A stretch of 64,000 nucleotides of DNA from Candidatus Rokuibacteriota bacterium. Its GTDB lineage: Bacteria > Methylomirabilota > Methylomirabilia > Rokubacteriales > CSP1-6. This document shows, in pieces, positions 50,394 through 59,029 of this stretch (within the stretch, counting starts at the first letter, position 1; each line of letters starts with the position of its first letter). The notes beneath the pieces are model-generated. The model made no database searches. It was not told where the DNA came from and was given only the letters and a program-made list of their open reading frames with translations. The position numbers and the translations under genes are program-made. The DNA is taken from the NCBI GenBank assembly GCA_003221695.1, contig QHSX01000038.1, positions 186,001-250,000 of the forward strand, written 5' to 3'.

Positions 50394-53000
50394 ATGCTGG
50401 GGCGCTACCGCGAGCGCGTCCGCGCGTGGACCGACCCGGTGGGCCGCGCCCTGTTCCGGCTGCACCTGCGCCCCAACCATCTCACCGTCATCGGTCTCGG
50501 CGTGAGCTTCCTGGCCGCGAGCGCGTTCTCCGCGGGTCGGACGCGTGCGGCCGGGCTTCTCCTGATCGTTGCCGGGCTCTGCGACTTCTTCGACGGCGCG
50601 CTCGCCCGCGTGTCGGGCCGCGTGACGCCGTTCGGCGCCTTCCTCGACTCGGTCATCGACCGCTACTCGGATCTGCTCGTCCTGCTCGGCATCGTCGTGT
50701 TTTTCGCCCGGATGCCTCACGCGCGCGGGGCGATCGTCGCGATGTCGGGCCTGATCGGCTCGATGATGGTGAGCTACACGAAGGCCCGCGCCGAGTCGAT
50801 CGGCGTCACGTGCACGGTGGGGATGATGGAGCGCCCCGAGCGCATGATCTGCCTCATCGCCGGCGCGCTCCTCGGCCTCCTCGAGCCCGCGCTCTGGGTC
50901 CTCACGATCCTGTCGAACCTGACCGCCCTCCAGCGGATCCTCTTCACGCTGCGGGCGACGCGCTCCATGCCGGCGCTGCGCGCGGTCGTCCTCGGCGCGC
51001 TGTTCCTGGCGCCGGCCGCGGCCGGCGCCGGGCCGGCGCGCGCCCGCCCGGCGATCGCGCCCGGGACCGAGCGCGCGTGGGCGGACGCGGTCCTCGCCTA
51101 CCAGCAGGGCGAGCCCGGCCCGCTCATCCGCGAGTTCGCGACCGAGACCGCGCGGGAGGGCCCGATCGGCGACCACGTCCGCTACCTCCTCGCGCAGGCC
51201 CAGGCCCAGACGGGCGATTTCGACGGCGCGCGGGCGACGGCGGCGAGCGTCGCCGAGCGCTACCGCTCGAGCCGCCTGGCGCCGCGCGCGCTCCTCTTGG
51301 CCACGACGTTCGCCCTCCGAGTGGGCGACGACGCGCAGGCCCAGACCCTGCTCGGGCGGCTCGTGGACCGATACCCGGACGGGCCCGAGCTGCCCGAGGC
51401 GCTCTACCTCCTCGGGATGTCGGCCGAGGCGCGCGGTCAGCGGGAGCTGGCGGCGCGCACGTACCGTGAGCTCCGCGTCCTGCTCCCGGCGAGCGACTAC
51501 GCTGACGGCGCCGCCGATCGGCTCGCGGCGCTCGAGGCGGCGGGCGTGACCGTGGCGCCGCTCGCGCTCGAGGAGCGGCTGGATCGCGCGGAGCGGCTCG
51601 TCCGCGGCGGCGTGGCGCAGACCGCGATCGACGAGGCCGAGCGGATCGCGACCGAGACGCGCGAGTCCGTGATCGCGCTCCGCGCGCTCCGCGTCGTCGC
51701 CGACGGCGCGCGGAAGCTCGGCCGGTACGAGGCCGCCGCACGCACCCTCGCCGAGGCCGTGACGCACGCGCCCGCGGCCGAGCGGCCCGCGCTCCAGCTC
51801 GAGCGCGGCAAGCTCCTCGTGCGCGCCGGCCAGCCCCAGAAGGCGCTCGTCGCGCTCGACGGAGCGGTGACGGGCGGGGACGCGGACGTCGCCGAGGCGC
51901 TCTACCAGCGCGCGCGCATCCTCGACGACCTCGACCGCCGCGCCGAGGCGGCGACCGCCTACCGCGCCGTGATCGCACGCTACCCGTCGCGCGAGGTCGG
52001 CGCCGCGTCGCTCTGGCGGTTGGGCTGGCTCGCGTGGCTGGCGGGTGACGCGCGCGGCGCGGCGGGGGAGTGGACGCGCCTCACCGAGCCCGGGGTGGAC
52101 CGTGGCTACCGGATCGTGGCGCTCTACTGGGCCGGGCGCGCCCGCGCCCAGCAGGGTGACGGAGCTGTCGCGGAGCAGTTGTTCACCCAGGTGCTCGCCG
52201 AGGTGCCGCGCAGCTACTATGGCGAGCTCGCCGCGGCCCGGCTCCCCGAGCGGCAGGTCGCGGGCGTCAAGGGGCGGGTGACGCTGCCGGACGAGCCGTC
52301 GCAGGCCGTCGCGGCCGATGCCGGCTTCGCGCGGGTCGAATTGCTGCGGCGGATCGGCCTCCTCGAGGACGCGGTCGCTGAGCTGGAGGACCTCGCGGAG
52401 CGCGCGACGGGCGACCCGGTGCGCCTCTACGGGATCTCGAGCGCCTACGTGAAGGAGGAGCGGTACCACCTCGCGCTTCGGATCTTCCGCCGCTCCCTCG
52501 CTCCGCTCGCGGCGACGGGCGATCCCGCGCTGCCCCAGGCGTTCTGGGAGACGTTTTACCCGTTGGGGTGGCGTGCGGAGCTGACGGCGGCCGCCCAGAG
52601 CGCCGGGCTCGATCCCTACCTCGTCGCCGCCGTCGTGCGGGAGGAGTCGAGCTACTACCCGCGCGCCCTCTCGCCCGTGGGCGCCCGCGGCCTCATGCAG
52701 CTCATGCCGGACACGATGCCGATGAAGGGCGCGCGCGCGGACCATCTCGACGATCCCGCGCAGAACCTCCGGCTTGGCGCGCGCTTTCTCGCCGCGCTCC
52801 TGCGGGAGTTCGGCGACCCGCGTGTGGCGGTCGCCGCCTACAACGCCGGGCCGAAGCGCGTGCGTCAGTGGTGGACCGGCCGGCGCACGGACGACCTCGA
52901 GGCGTGGGTGGAGTTGATCCCGTACGACGAGACGCGCCACTTCGTGAAGCGGGTCGTGCTCTCCTGGACCGAGTACCGGCGAATCTACGGCGGTCGCTGA
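50394..53000 (+). CDS. In-frame fusion: CDP-alcohol phosphatidyltransferase and Slt-type lytic transglycosylase
   Basis: 868 aa from the ATG at 50394. Residues 1-190 are a polytopic CDP-alcohol phosphotransferase with the full DxxDGxxARx8GxxxDxxxD motif (D64, D67, G68, A71-R72, G81, D85, D89) and the segment ARAESIGVTCTVGMMERPER of phosphatidylinositol-phosphate/PgsA-like enzymes. Residues 192-212 look like a signal peptide, then a long superhelical TPR-like region covers about 220-710. The catalytic SLT domain has VVREESSYYPRALSPVGARG, LMQLMP and VAVAAYNAGPKRVRQWW. No stop separates the halves; an internal ATG at 50967 could start the second alone. The pair links phospholipid head-group transfer and murein cleavage. 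Confidence 0.8.
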   Translation: MLGRYRERVRAWTDPVGRALFRLHLRPNHLTVIGLGVSFLAASAFSAGRTRAAGLLLIVAGLCDFFDGALARVSGRVTPFGAFLDSVIDRYSDLLVLLGIVVFFARMPHARGAIVAMSGLIGSMMVSYTKARAESIGVTCTVGMMERPERMICLIAGALLGLLEPALWVLTILSNLTALQRILFTLRATRSMPALRAVVLGALFLAPAAAGAGPARARPAIAPGTERAWADAVLAYQQGEPGPLIREFATETAREGPIGDHVRYLLAQAQAQTGDFDGARATAASVAERYRSSRLAPRALLLATTFALRVGDDAQAQTLLGRLVDRYPDGPELPEALYLLGMSAEARGQRELAARTYRELRVLLPASDYADGAADRLAALEAAGVTVAPLALEERLDRAERLVRGGVAQTAIDEAERIATETRESVIALRALRVVADGARKLGRYEAAARTLAEAVTHAPAAERPALQLERGKLLVRAGQPQKALVALDGAVTGGDADVAEALYQRARILDDLDRRAEAATAYRAVIARYPSREVGAASLWRLGWLAWLAGDARGAAGEWTRLTEPGVDRGYRIVALYWAGRARAQQGDGAVAEQLFTQVLAEVPRSYYGELAAARLPERQVAGVKGRVTLPDEPSQAVAADAGFARVELLRRIGLLEDAVAELEDLAERATGDPVRLYGISSAYVKEERYHLALRIFRRSLAPLAATGDPALPQAFWETFYPLGWRAELTAAAQSAGLDPYLVAAVVREESSYYPRALSPVGARGLMQLMPDTMPMKGARADHLDDPAQNLRLGARFLAALLREFGDPRVAVAAYNAGPKRVRQWWTGRRTDDLEAWVELIPYDETRHFVKRVVLSWTEYRRIYGGR

Positions 53001-53004
53001 GCGT

Positions 53005-53430
53005 CTAGCGCGGCGCCGGTGCGCGCGCGGCGACCGCGGCCAGCGGCGCGAGCGGCGCGAGCTGCGCGAGCCGGTCGGCGAGCGGGGGCTCGGTCGCGAG
53101 GAGCCCGCCCGTCGCGGGGCCGTTCGCGGCCGCCGCGGCGGAGAGGGCGGCCGCGAGCGTCCGCCGCGGCGCCCCGTGGCCCATCGCGCGCAGGATCGCC
53201 GTGGCCCGGGCATCGGCGGCGAGCGCCTGCTCGCGGGTGAACGCGCGGACGACCAGCGGGTTGACCAGGAGGTCGAGCAGCCCGAGCCCGGGGACGGCGA
53301 TGCCGACGGCGACGAAGCCGGCCGTGACCGAGAGTGAGAGCGTGCGGCGTTGCCCCGCGTGGCCGAGGACCTCGTGCGCTACCTTCTGTGCGACGAGCGC
53401 GTCGATGGTGGGCTGGGGCTGCCGCGCCGC
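53005..53430 (-). pseudogene. Degenerate M48-type metalloprotease remnant
   Basis: The minus frame from 53430 to the TAG at 53005-53007 is open for 141 codons but has no usable start; a TGA lies directly upstream at 53431-53433. The translation looks like the C-terminal part of an M48 peptidase: ALVAQKVAHEVLGHAGQRRT (HEVLGH, so HExxxH in place of HExxH), then hydrophobic segments, then FTREQALAADARATAILRAM where active enzymes have R-E-x-E-A-D. The end, GGLLATEPPLADRLAQL, parallels the family THPP block. The N-terminus is lost and metal ligands are altered, so it is most likely a dead gene. Confidence 0.5.
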
Positions 53431-53561
53431 TCATGGTACGGAGCGGGCCGCGTCCAGCCGGCAAGAATAGCGACGTCGCGTCGGCGAGACTAGATCTTGG
53501 GGCGCGGCGCGCGACGAAGCCCAACGCGTGGAGGCGCGCCCCGCTGACCCCGTCCTGGCGC

Positions 53562-53567
53562 TACACT
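53562..53567 (+). promoter_or_regulatory. -10 box TACACT of the VOC gene
   Basis: TACACT ends 7 nt before the GTG at 53575 with no clear SD, another leaderless candidate. 53431-53561 shows no other feature. Confidence 0.45.
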
Positions 53568-53574
53568 GAGGGGC

Positions 53575-53964
53575 GTGACGTTCAAGCCGCTCGGGCTCGA
53601 CCACGTCGTGCTCAGGGTGCGCGACCAGGGGCGCTCCCGGCGCTTCTACGAAGAGGTCCTCGGCTGCACCCTCGATCGCGTGAACGAGAAGGTATCGCTC
53701 GTCCAGCTCCGCTTCGGCGACCACCTCATCGACCTCCTGCCTGCCGGCCAGGATGCATCGCCAGGAGGGCTCGACCACTTCTGTCTCTCGATCCACTGCG
53801 ACGATCTGGAGACGGCGGCCCGCGAGCTCCGGAAAAAGGGCGCCGAGCTGGAGGGGGGCGTCGTCCAGCGCTACGGGGCCTACGGCGACGGGCCCTCCCT
53901 CTATCTGCGCGATCCCGACGGGTACAAGATCGAGCTCAAACCGCGGATCACCAGACCCACGTAA
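53575..53964 (+). CDS. VOC-family (glyoxalase-fold) protein
   Basis: 129 aa from a GTG at 53575. Beta-alpha-beta-beta-beta halves: PLGLDHVVLRVRDQGRSRRF and YEEVLGC, LVQLRFGDHLIDLL, GLDHFCLSIHCDDLETAARE, GPSLYLRDPDGYKIELKP. His in LDHVV and GLDHF and Glu in IELK sit where the metal ligands of the fold lie. VOC proteins include glyoxalase I, dioxygenases and fosfomycin-resistance enzymes. The substrate is not readable. It stands alone. Confidence 0.88.
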   Translation: MTFKPLGLDHVVLRVRDQGRSRRFYEEVLGCTLDRVNEKVSLVQLRFGDHLIDLLPAGQDASPGGLDHFCLSIHCDDLETAARELRKKGAELEGGVVQRYGAYGDGPSLYLRDPDGYKIELKPRITRPT

Positions 53965-54018
53965 ATACCCTGCTCGCGCCCGGCGTCCAACCGTCCAGAA
54001 GCGGATACGGGAGGAGCC

Positions 54019-54156
54019 ATGGGCGCGGTCGTGAAGTTCGCGGTGGTGCTGTACCTGGTGACCCACGGTGTGCCGGTCTCCGGCGACGTGGATCTCCGGA
54101 GCCTTGCGACGGTCTTCGTTCAGGCCGTCCTCGCCCAGCTCGGGCTTCTCCGATAG
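54019..54156 (+). CDS. 45-aa small protein, function unknown
   Basis: ATG at 54019 after GGGAGGAG, TAG at 54154-54156. It reads MGAVVKFAVVLYLVTHGVPV then SGDVDLRSLATVFVQAVLAQ and LGLLR. Two hydrophobic/amphipathic stretches suggest a small membrane-associated peptide. The ideal SD and placement 54 nt after the VOC gene and 48 nt before uspA support expression. No relative is known to me. Confidence 0.45.
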   Translation: MGAVVKFAVVLYLVTHGVPVSGDVDLRSLATVFVQAVLAQLGLLR

Positions 54157-54204
54157 CGTTTCACCCCCGCCTCCCCGCGGTGTCATAACGAGCGGAGGTG
54201 GGTC

Positions 54205-54636
54205 ATGGCGAAACGAATCCTGGTCCCGCTCAGCGGCCGAGAGCGCGCCGAGTCCGTGCTGCCCCTGGTCGCTGACGCAGCTCGGAGCTCGGGGGCCACG
54301 CTCCGCCTGCTCCGGGTCGCTCCCTATCCCCGGATCCGCACCGCTCCCTCCGGTCGGGTGGTCGCGTACGTCGACCAGGAGACCGATCGGCTCGAGGGGG
54401 AGTCGCAGGCCTATCTGCGCGGCGTCGAGGTCCGGCTCGGCGGCGTGGCGGTCGAGCGGCGGGTGGCGTTCGGCGATCCGGCCGGGGAGATCGTGCGGGA
54501 GGCCGAGGTCTTCGGCGCCGACCTGATCGCGATGGTGGCGCCGCGACCACGGTGGCTCACGCGCGGGCTCCGCGGCAGGGTGGCGCGACGCGTGCTGCGG
54601 AAGGCACCGGGGCCGGTCCTCCTCCTACAGACGTAG
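54205..54636 (+). CDS. Universal stress protein, UspA family
   Basis: 143 aa with GGAGGTGG SD. It begins MAKRILVPLSGRERAESVLP (beta1/alpha1). It ends with the nucleotide-loop region ADLIAMVAPRPRWLTRGLRG, then RVARRVLRKAPGPVLLLQT, the usual G-x2-G-x9-G-S/T pattern in a weak form. A typical single-domain Usp. It binds ATP or is non-nucleotide type; the loop suggests reduced conservation. Likely a cytoplasmic stress-response protein. Confidence 0.85.
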   Translation: MAKRILVPLSGRERAESVLPLVADAARSSGATLRLLRVAPYPRIRTAPSGRVVAYVDQETDRLEGESQAYLRGVEVRLGGVAVERRVAFGDPAGEIVREAEVFGADLIAMVAPRPRWLTRGLRGRVARRVLRKAPGPVLLLQT

Positions 54637-54649
54637 CCCCGGTCCTCTC

Positions 54650-56617
54650 CTAGAGGAGTCCCCGGATCGCCGCGGCGATGTCCTGCTGGCTCGGGATGGT
54701 CGCGCGCTCGAGCGAGTCGTTGTAGGGCATCGGCACGTTGCGCGCGGCCACCCGCACGATCGGCGCGTCGAGGACGTCGATCGCCCGCTCGGCGACGAGC
54801 GCGGCCAGCTCGGCGCCCCAGCCCCCGCGCTTGACCGCCTCGTGGGCGATCACGAGCCGGCCGGTCTTGGCGACCGACGTGAGAATCGTCGCCTCGTCGA
54901 GCGGGACGAGGGTGCGCGGGTCGATCACCTCGACGCTGACACCCTCCTTCTCGAGGTCGGCGGCGGCGGCGAGCGCGCGCGACACCATCGCCTGGGTCGC
55001 CACCAGGGTGACGTCCTTGCCCGCGCGCTTCACGTCGGCCTTCCCCAGCGGGATCGCGTAGTGCGCCTCCGGCACCGCGCCCTTCGTCGCGTACAGGGCC
55101 TTGTGCTCGAGGAAGATCACCGGGTTGTCGTCGCGGATCGCGGAGACGAGCAGCCCCTTCGCGTCGTAGGGCGTGGCGGGGGCGACGACGACGAGCCCCG
55201 GCACGTGCACGAACCACGCCTCGAGGCTCTGCGAGTGCTGGGCGGCGAGCCGGATGCCGCCGCCCTGCGGGCCGCGGATCACGAGCGGCACCGTCGGCCG
55301 GCCCCCGAGCATGTAGCGGAACTTCGCCGCCTGGTTGACGAGCTGGTCCATTGTGAGCGCGACGAAGTCGAAGATCTGGATCTCGACCACGGGCCGGAGC
55401 CCGGCGATCGCCGCGCCGACGCCGGCGCCGACGAACGTCGCCTCGGAGATCGGCGTGTCGCGCACGCGGTCCTCGCCGAAGCGCTCGCGGAGCCCGCGCG
55501 TCACGCCGAAGATGCCGCCGATCAGGCTGACGTCCTCCCCCATGACGAACACCCGCGCGTCGCGCTCCATCTCGCCGCGGAGGGCCTCGTTGAGCGCCTC
55601 GGCCATCGTGAGCTCCCGCCCGGCCCGCGTCGCGGGCTCGCTCACCTGGATGTGCGTCGCGTACACGGAGGACTCCATCAGCTCCACGGTGGGCTCGGGG
55701 CTCGCCTTCGCGAACTCGACCGCGCGGTCCAAGTCGAGCTCGACCGACTCCTCGAGCTCCTTGAGCCGAATCGGTGTCGCGCGCTTACCGTCCACCAGAT
55801 GGTTCCGGAAGCGCGCGATGGGATCGCGCTCCATCCACTCGCGCTCCTCCTCCTTGGTCCGGTACTCGGGCAGGTTCGCGCGCATCGAGTGGCCGCCCCA
55901 GCGGTAGGTCACCGCCTCGACGAGCGTGGGCCCCTCGCCCTTGCGGGCGCGCGCCACCGCCGTGCGCACGGCCTCGTACACGGCGAGGACGTCGTTACCG
56001 TCCACGCGGACGCCCGGGATCCCGTACGCCGCGGCGCGCGCGGCGATCGACTCGCCCGCCGTCGTGCGCGCGGTCGCGGTCGAGAGGGCGTACTGGTTGT
56101 TCTCGCAGAGGTAGATGGCCGGCAGCTTCCACACGGCGGCGAGGTTGAGCGCCTCGTGGACGACGCCCTGGTTGGCGCCGCCGTCGCCGAAGAAGGCGAC
56201 GACGACGTTGTCGGTCCCCCGGAGCTTGGCGGCGAGCCCCGCGCCGGTGCCGATCGGGAGCCCGGCCGCGACGATCCCGTTACAGCCCAGGATGTTCAGG
56301 TCGAGCGCGGCGATGTGCATCGAGCCTCCCAGGCCGCGGCAGTAGCCGTCCTGCCGGCCCATGAGCTCCGCCATCATGCGGTCCACGCGCGCGCCCTTGG
56401 CGATGCAGTGGCCGTGGCCGCGATGGGTGCCGACGATGTAGTCGCCCTCGCGGAGGTTCGCGCAGGCGCCCGCCGCCACCGCCTCCTCGCCGACGTAGCT
56501 GTGCGCCGTCCCCTTGACGAGCCCGGCGTTGAAGAGCTCCGTCGTCTTCTCGTCGAAGCGGCGGATCTTGACCATCGTGGTGTAGAGGCTCTCGAGCTGC
56601 TCGCCGCTGAGCTTCAT
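54650..56617 (-). CDS. Fused alpha-beta E1 component of a 2-oxoacid/acetoin dehydrogenase complex
   Basis: 655 aa. Residues about 1-320 are E1 alpha: [34 protein letters not shown], and the TPP motif [20 protein letters not shown] ending in [11 protein letters not shown]. Residues about 330-655 are E1 beta: [60 protein letters not shown] and [17 protein letters not shown]. It decarboxylates a 2-oxoacid (pyruvate, acetoin or branched-chain) with thiamine diphosphate. Most relatives have separate alpha and beta genes. No E2 or E3 gene is next to it. Convergent with uspA, 13 nt apart. Confidence 0.9.
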   Translation of the reverse strand: MKLSGEQLESLYTTMVKIRRFDEKTTELFNAGLVKGTAHSYVGEEAVAAGACANLREGDYIVGTHRGHGHCIAKGARVDRMMAELMGRQDGYCRGLGGSMHIAALDLNILGCNGIVAAGLPIGTGAGLAAKLRGTDNVVVAFFGDGGANQGVVHEALNLAAVWKLPAIYLCENNQYALSTATARTTAGESIAARAAAYGIPGVRVDGNDVLAVYEAVRTAVARARKGEGPTLVEAVTYRWGGHSMRANLPEYRTKEEEREWMERDPIARFRNHLVDGKRATPIRLKELEESVELDLDRAVEFAKASPEPTVELMESSVYATHIQVSEPATRAGRELTMAEALNEALRGEMERDARVFVMGEDVSLIGGIFGVTRGLRERFGEDRVRDTPISEATFVGAGVGAAIAGLRPVVEIQIFDFVALTMDQLVNQAAKFRYMLGGRPTVPLVIRGPQGGGIRLAAQHSQSLEAWFVHVPGLVVVAPATPYDAKGLLVSAIRDDNPVIFLEHKALYATKGAVPEAHYAIPLGKADVKRAGKDVTLVATQAMVSRALAAAADLEKEGVSVEVIDPRTLVPLDEATILTSVAKTGRLVIAHEAVKRGGWGAELAALVAERAIDVLDAPIVRVAARNVPMPYNDSLERATIPSQQDIAAAIRGLL

Positions 56618-56811
56618 TCTGGCTCCTCCAGGGTAGGCCCGCCGAGGGACCGGCGGTGAGCCGCCAGCGGGGCTACGAGAGCTTAGACCACGGCTCGGCG
56701 GTCCGAGTCAAGCGGGCGCCGGGCGGCTTGACCCCGGTGCGGGCGGCCACGTACCATCGCCTGCAGTCCCGCACCGACTCGCGGTACGCCATGCCCAAGG
56801 GAGGCGCTGCC

Positions 56812-58113
56812 ATGACCTCGCTCATCCGCGGCCTGTCGGTCGTCCTCGCGGCCCTGCTCCTCCTGTCCGGCGTCACCACCCCGGCGGGCGCCCAGAAGCC
56901 GAAGGTCCGCGTGTGGCTCCTGCGCACCTACGTTCCGGACGCCAACCACGCGCTCGAGGACTCGATCAAGCGCTGGGCCACGGCGAAGGGCGTCGACCCC
57001 GTGATCGAGTACTTCACGTTCGACGACATCGAGACGAAGTACGTCGCCGCGATCGAGACGAACGCCCTGCCCGACGTCGGCCAGCTCCAGACGATCGGCC
57101 CGGCGCGCTACCGCGGCATGGGCAAGCTCACGGACCTCACGGACCTGGCGAACGAGTTGGTGCGGGCGAACGGCCCGATGCTCGAGTCGGCGCTGCCGGT
57201 CGTGCGCGCGCCCGACGGCCGCTATCACGCGGTCCCGTTCAACTACATCACCGACATGCAGTTCGTCCGGACGGACGTCTTCAGGAAGGCGGGGGTGAAG
57301 GTTCCCACCACGTGGGAGGAGGTCCGCGAAGCCAGCCGCGTCATCAAGGCCAAGGGCGTGATGGAGTACCCGCTCGGCCAGAGCTGGAACCGCAGCGCCG
57401 ACGGCTACGGCGTGTTCCAGGCGCTTCTCTATTCCCACGGTGGGGGCTGGGCGGACGAGCAGGGCAACTACACCTCGATCATGAACGACACGTGGCGGGC
57501 GGTGGTCCGCTGGGCGAGCGAGATCTATCTCAAAGACAAGACGGTGCCGCCCGACGCGATGTCCTGGACGGGCTTCGGCAACAACGAGGCGTTCCTCACG
57601 GGCAAGGTCGCCTTCACCTTCAACGGCCCCAGCATCTACTACGTGCTCGAGAAGGAGAACCGGCCAATCCTGAAGGACACGCTCATGGCCGTCAAGCCGG
57701 CAGGGCCCGCCGGGCGGAACCACGACGTGCTCCTCCTGTCGTGGACCGTGTTCACCACCAGCAAGCAGCCCGAGCTGGCCCGCGACCTGATCCGCTTCGT
57801 CATGTCGAGCGACGAGGCGAAGAAGTACATGCACGCCTCGTGGGGCCAGATGGTGCCCGCGTTCGAGCGGCTGCGCGCGGACCCGTACTGGCAGAAGAAC
57901 GAGTCGTACCGGGCCGTCCTCGAGGCGCCGAAGTACGCGCGCACGCCGGGGTGGCCGGGGCCGCTGACGGCCGCCGCCGCCGAGGTCGTCGCGACCAACG
58001 TCCTCACCGACCTCTGCGCCCGGGTCATCGTCGACGGCTGGGACATCGAGCGCGCGCTCGAGGAGGCCGACAAGCGGATCAGGGACATCTACGCGAACGT
58101 CCCGGCTCGCTGA
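56812..58113 (+). CDS. Sugar ABC transporter solute-binding protein (family 1)
   Basis: 433 aa from the ATG at 56812 (SD GGGAGG; an earlier ATG at 56791 would lengthen it by 7). The signal peptide is about 1-27, ending TPAGAQ. Family-1 blocks: VRVWLLRTYVPDANHALEDS, AIETNALPDVGQLQT, GRYHAVPFNYITDMQFVRTD, VFRKAGVKVPTTWEEVREA and AFTFNGPSIYYVL. It binds an oligosaccharide or polyol for import. Two permease genes follow. No ATPase gene follows, so a shared MsmX/MalK-like ATPase is expected elsewhere. Confidence 0.92.
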   Translation: MTSLIRGLSVVLAALLLLSGVTTPAGAQKPKVRVWLLRTYVPDANHALEDSIKRWATAKGVDPVIEYFTFDDIETKYVAAIETNALPDVGQLQTIGPARYRGMGKLTDLTDLANELVRANGPMLESALPVVRAPDGRYHAVPFNYITDMQFVRTDVFRKAGVKVPTTWEEVREASRVIKAKGVMEYPLGQSWNRSADGYGVFQALLYSHGGGWADEQGNYTSIMNDTWRAVVRWASEIYLKDKTVPPDAMSWTGFGNNEAFLTGKVAFTFNGPSIYYVLEKENRPILKDTLMAVKPAGPAGRNHDVLLLSWTVFTTSKQPELARDLIRFVMSSDEAKKYMHASWGQMVPAFERLRADPYWQKNESYRAVLEAPKYARTPGWPGPLTAAAAEVVATNVLTDLCARVIVDGWDIERALEEADKRIRDIYANVPAR

Positions 58114-58138
58114 CGCGTCCTATCCACGCGCGTCGGTC

Positions 58139-59029
58139 GTGAGGCCGTCGGCGCTCCGGCGCGGCCGGGTCGCCGACGCCCTCGTCGGTTATGTCTTCGT
58201 CCTGCCCCTCTGCGTCCTCGTCCTCGGGCTCGTCGCCTATCCCCTGGGCAACGCCGTCTGGATCAGCCTCACGGACAAGTACGTCGGCTACGCGCCGCGC
58301 TTCGTGGGGTTCGCGAACTACACAGCCCTCGCGGGGGACCCGATCTTCCACAAGGTCGTGCGGAACAGCGCGGTCTTCACGCTGGCCTCGGTGGCCGTGA
58401 AGGTCGTGCTCGGCATGCTCATGGCGCTGGCGCTCCAGCGCGCGCTCGTCGCCCGGTCCTTCCTGAGATCCGTCCTGCTGGTGCCCTGGGTGATTCCGAC
58501 GGTCGTCACCGCGCTCACCTGGCACTGGATGTTCAACGCGCTCTGGGGCGTCATCAACGTCACCCTCCAGACCGTGGGGCTCCAGCGCGAGCCGATCGCC
58601 TGGCTCGGGCAGCCCACGACCGCGATGGCGGCGGTCGTCACCGCCAACATCTGGCGCGGCTTCCCATTCTTCGGCGTCTCGCTGCTCGCCGGCATGCAGA
58701 CGATCCCGCGCGACCTCTACGAGGCGGCGGCGGTCGACGGCGCGTCGCCTGCCCAGCGCTTCTGGCACATCACGCTGCCGGGCCTGCGCGTGGTGCTGCT
58801 CGTGACGACGCTCATCTCGCTCATCTTCACGCTGAATGACTTCAACATCGTCTACGTGCTGACGCGGGGTGGCCCCGGCACCGCCACCCACGTGCTGGCG
58901 ACCTACACGTACGAGATCGGCTTCCAGGCGCTCCGGTGGGGCAAGGCCGTCGCCGTGTCGATGTTCCTCATGCCGGTGATCGCGGTGATGATCGTGATCG
59001 TCACGCGCTCCCTGACCCGGGAGGAGTAG
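58139..59029 (+). CDS. Sugar ABC transporter permease, MalF/UgpA type
   Basis: 296 aa from a GTG at 58139, six helices. It has the conserved cytoplasmic EAA loop LYEAAAVDGASPAQRFWHIT LP and the typical VTANIWRGFPFFGVSLLAGM lead-in. VPWVIPTVVTALTWHWMFNA lies at about 118-138. It forms half of the inner-membrane channel with the next gene. Confidence 0.93.
   Translation: MRPSALRRGRVADALVGYVFVLPLCVLVLGLVAYPLGNAVWISLTDKYVGYAPRFVGFANYTALAGDPIFHKVVRNSAVFTLASVAVKVVLGMLMALALQRALVARSFLRSVLLVPWVIPTVVTALTWHWMFNALWGVINVTLQTVGLQREPIAWLGQPTTAMAAVVTANIWRGFPFFGVSLLAGMQTIPRDLYEAAAVDGASPAQRFWHITLPGLRVVLLVTTLISLIFTLNDFNIVYVLTRGGPGTATHVLATYTYEIGFQALRWGKAVAVSMFLMPVIAVMIVIVTRSLTREE

Noticed and set aside
50295-53213. 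A 972-codon minus-strand frame over the phosphatidyltransferase-transglycosylase gene
   Set aside because: Arg/Ala/Pro-rich translation without domains, opposite a gene with clear catalytic motifs; typical of GC-rich third positions.
54637-54660. Small hairpin (CTCC-TAGA-GGAG) between uspA and the E1 gene as a bidirectional terminator
   Set aside because: Four base pairs and no U-tract; too weak to claim.
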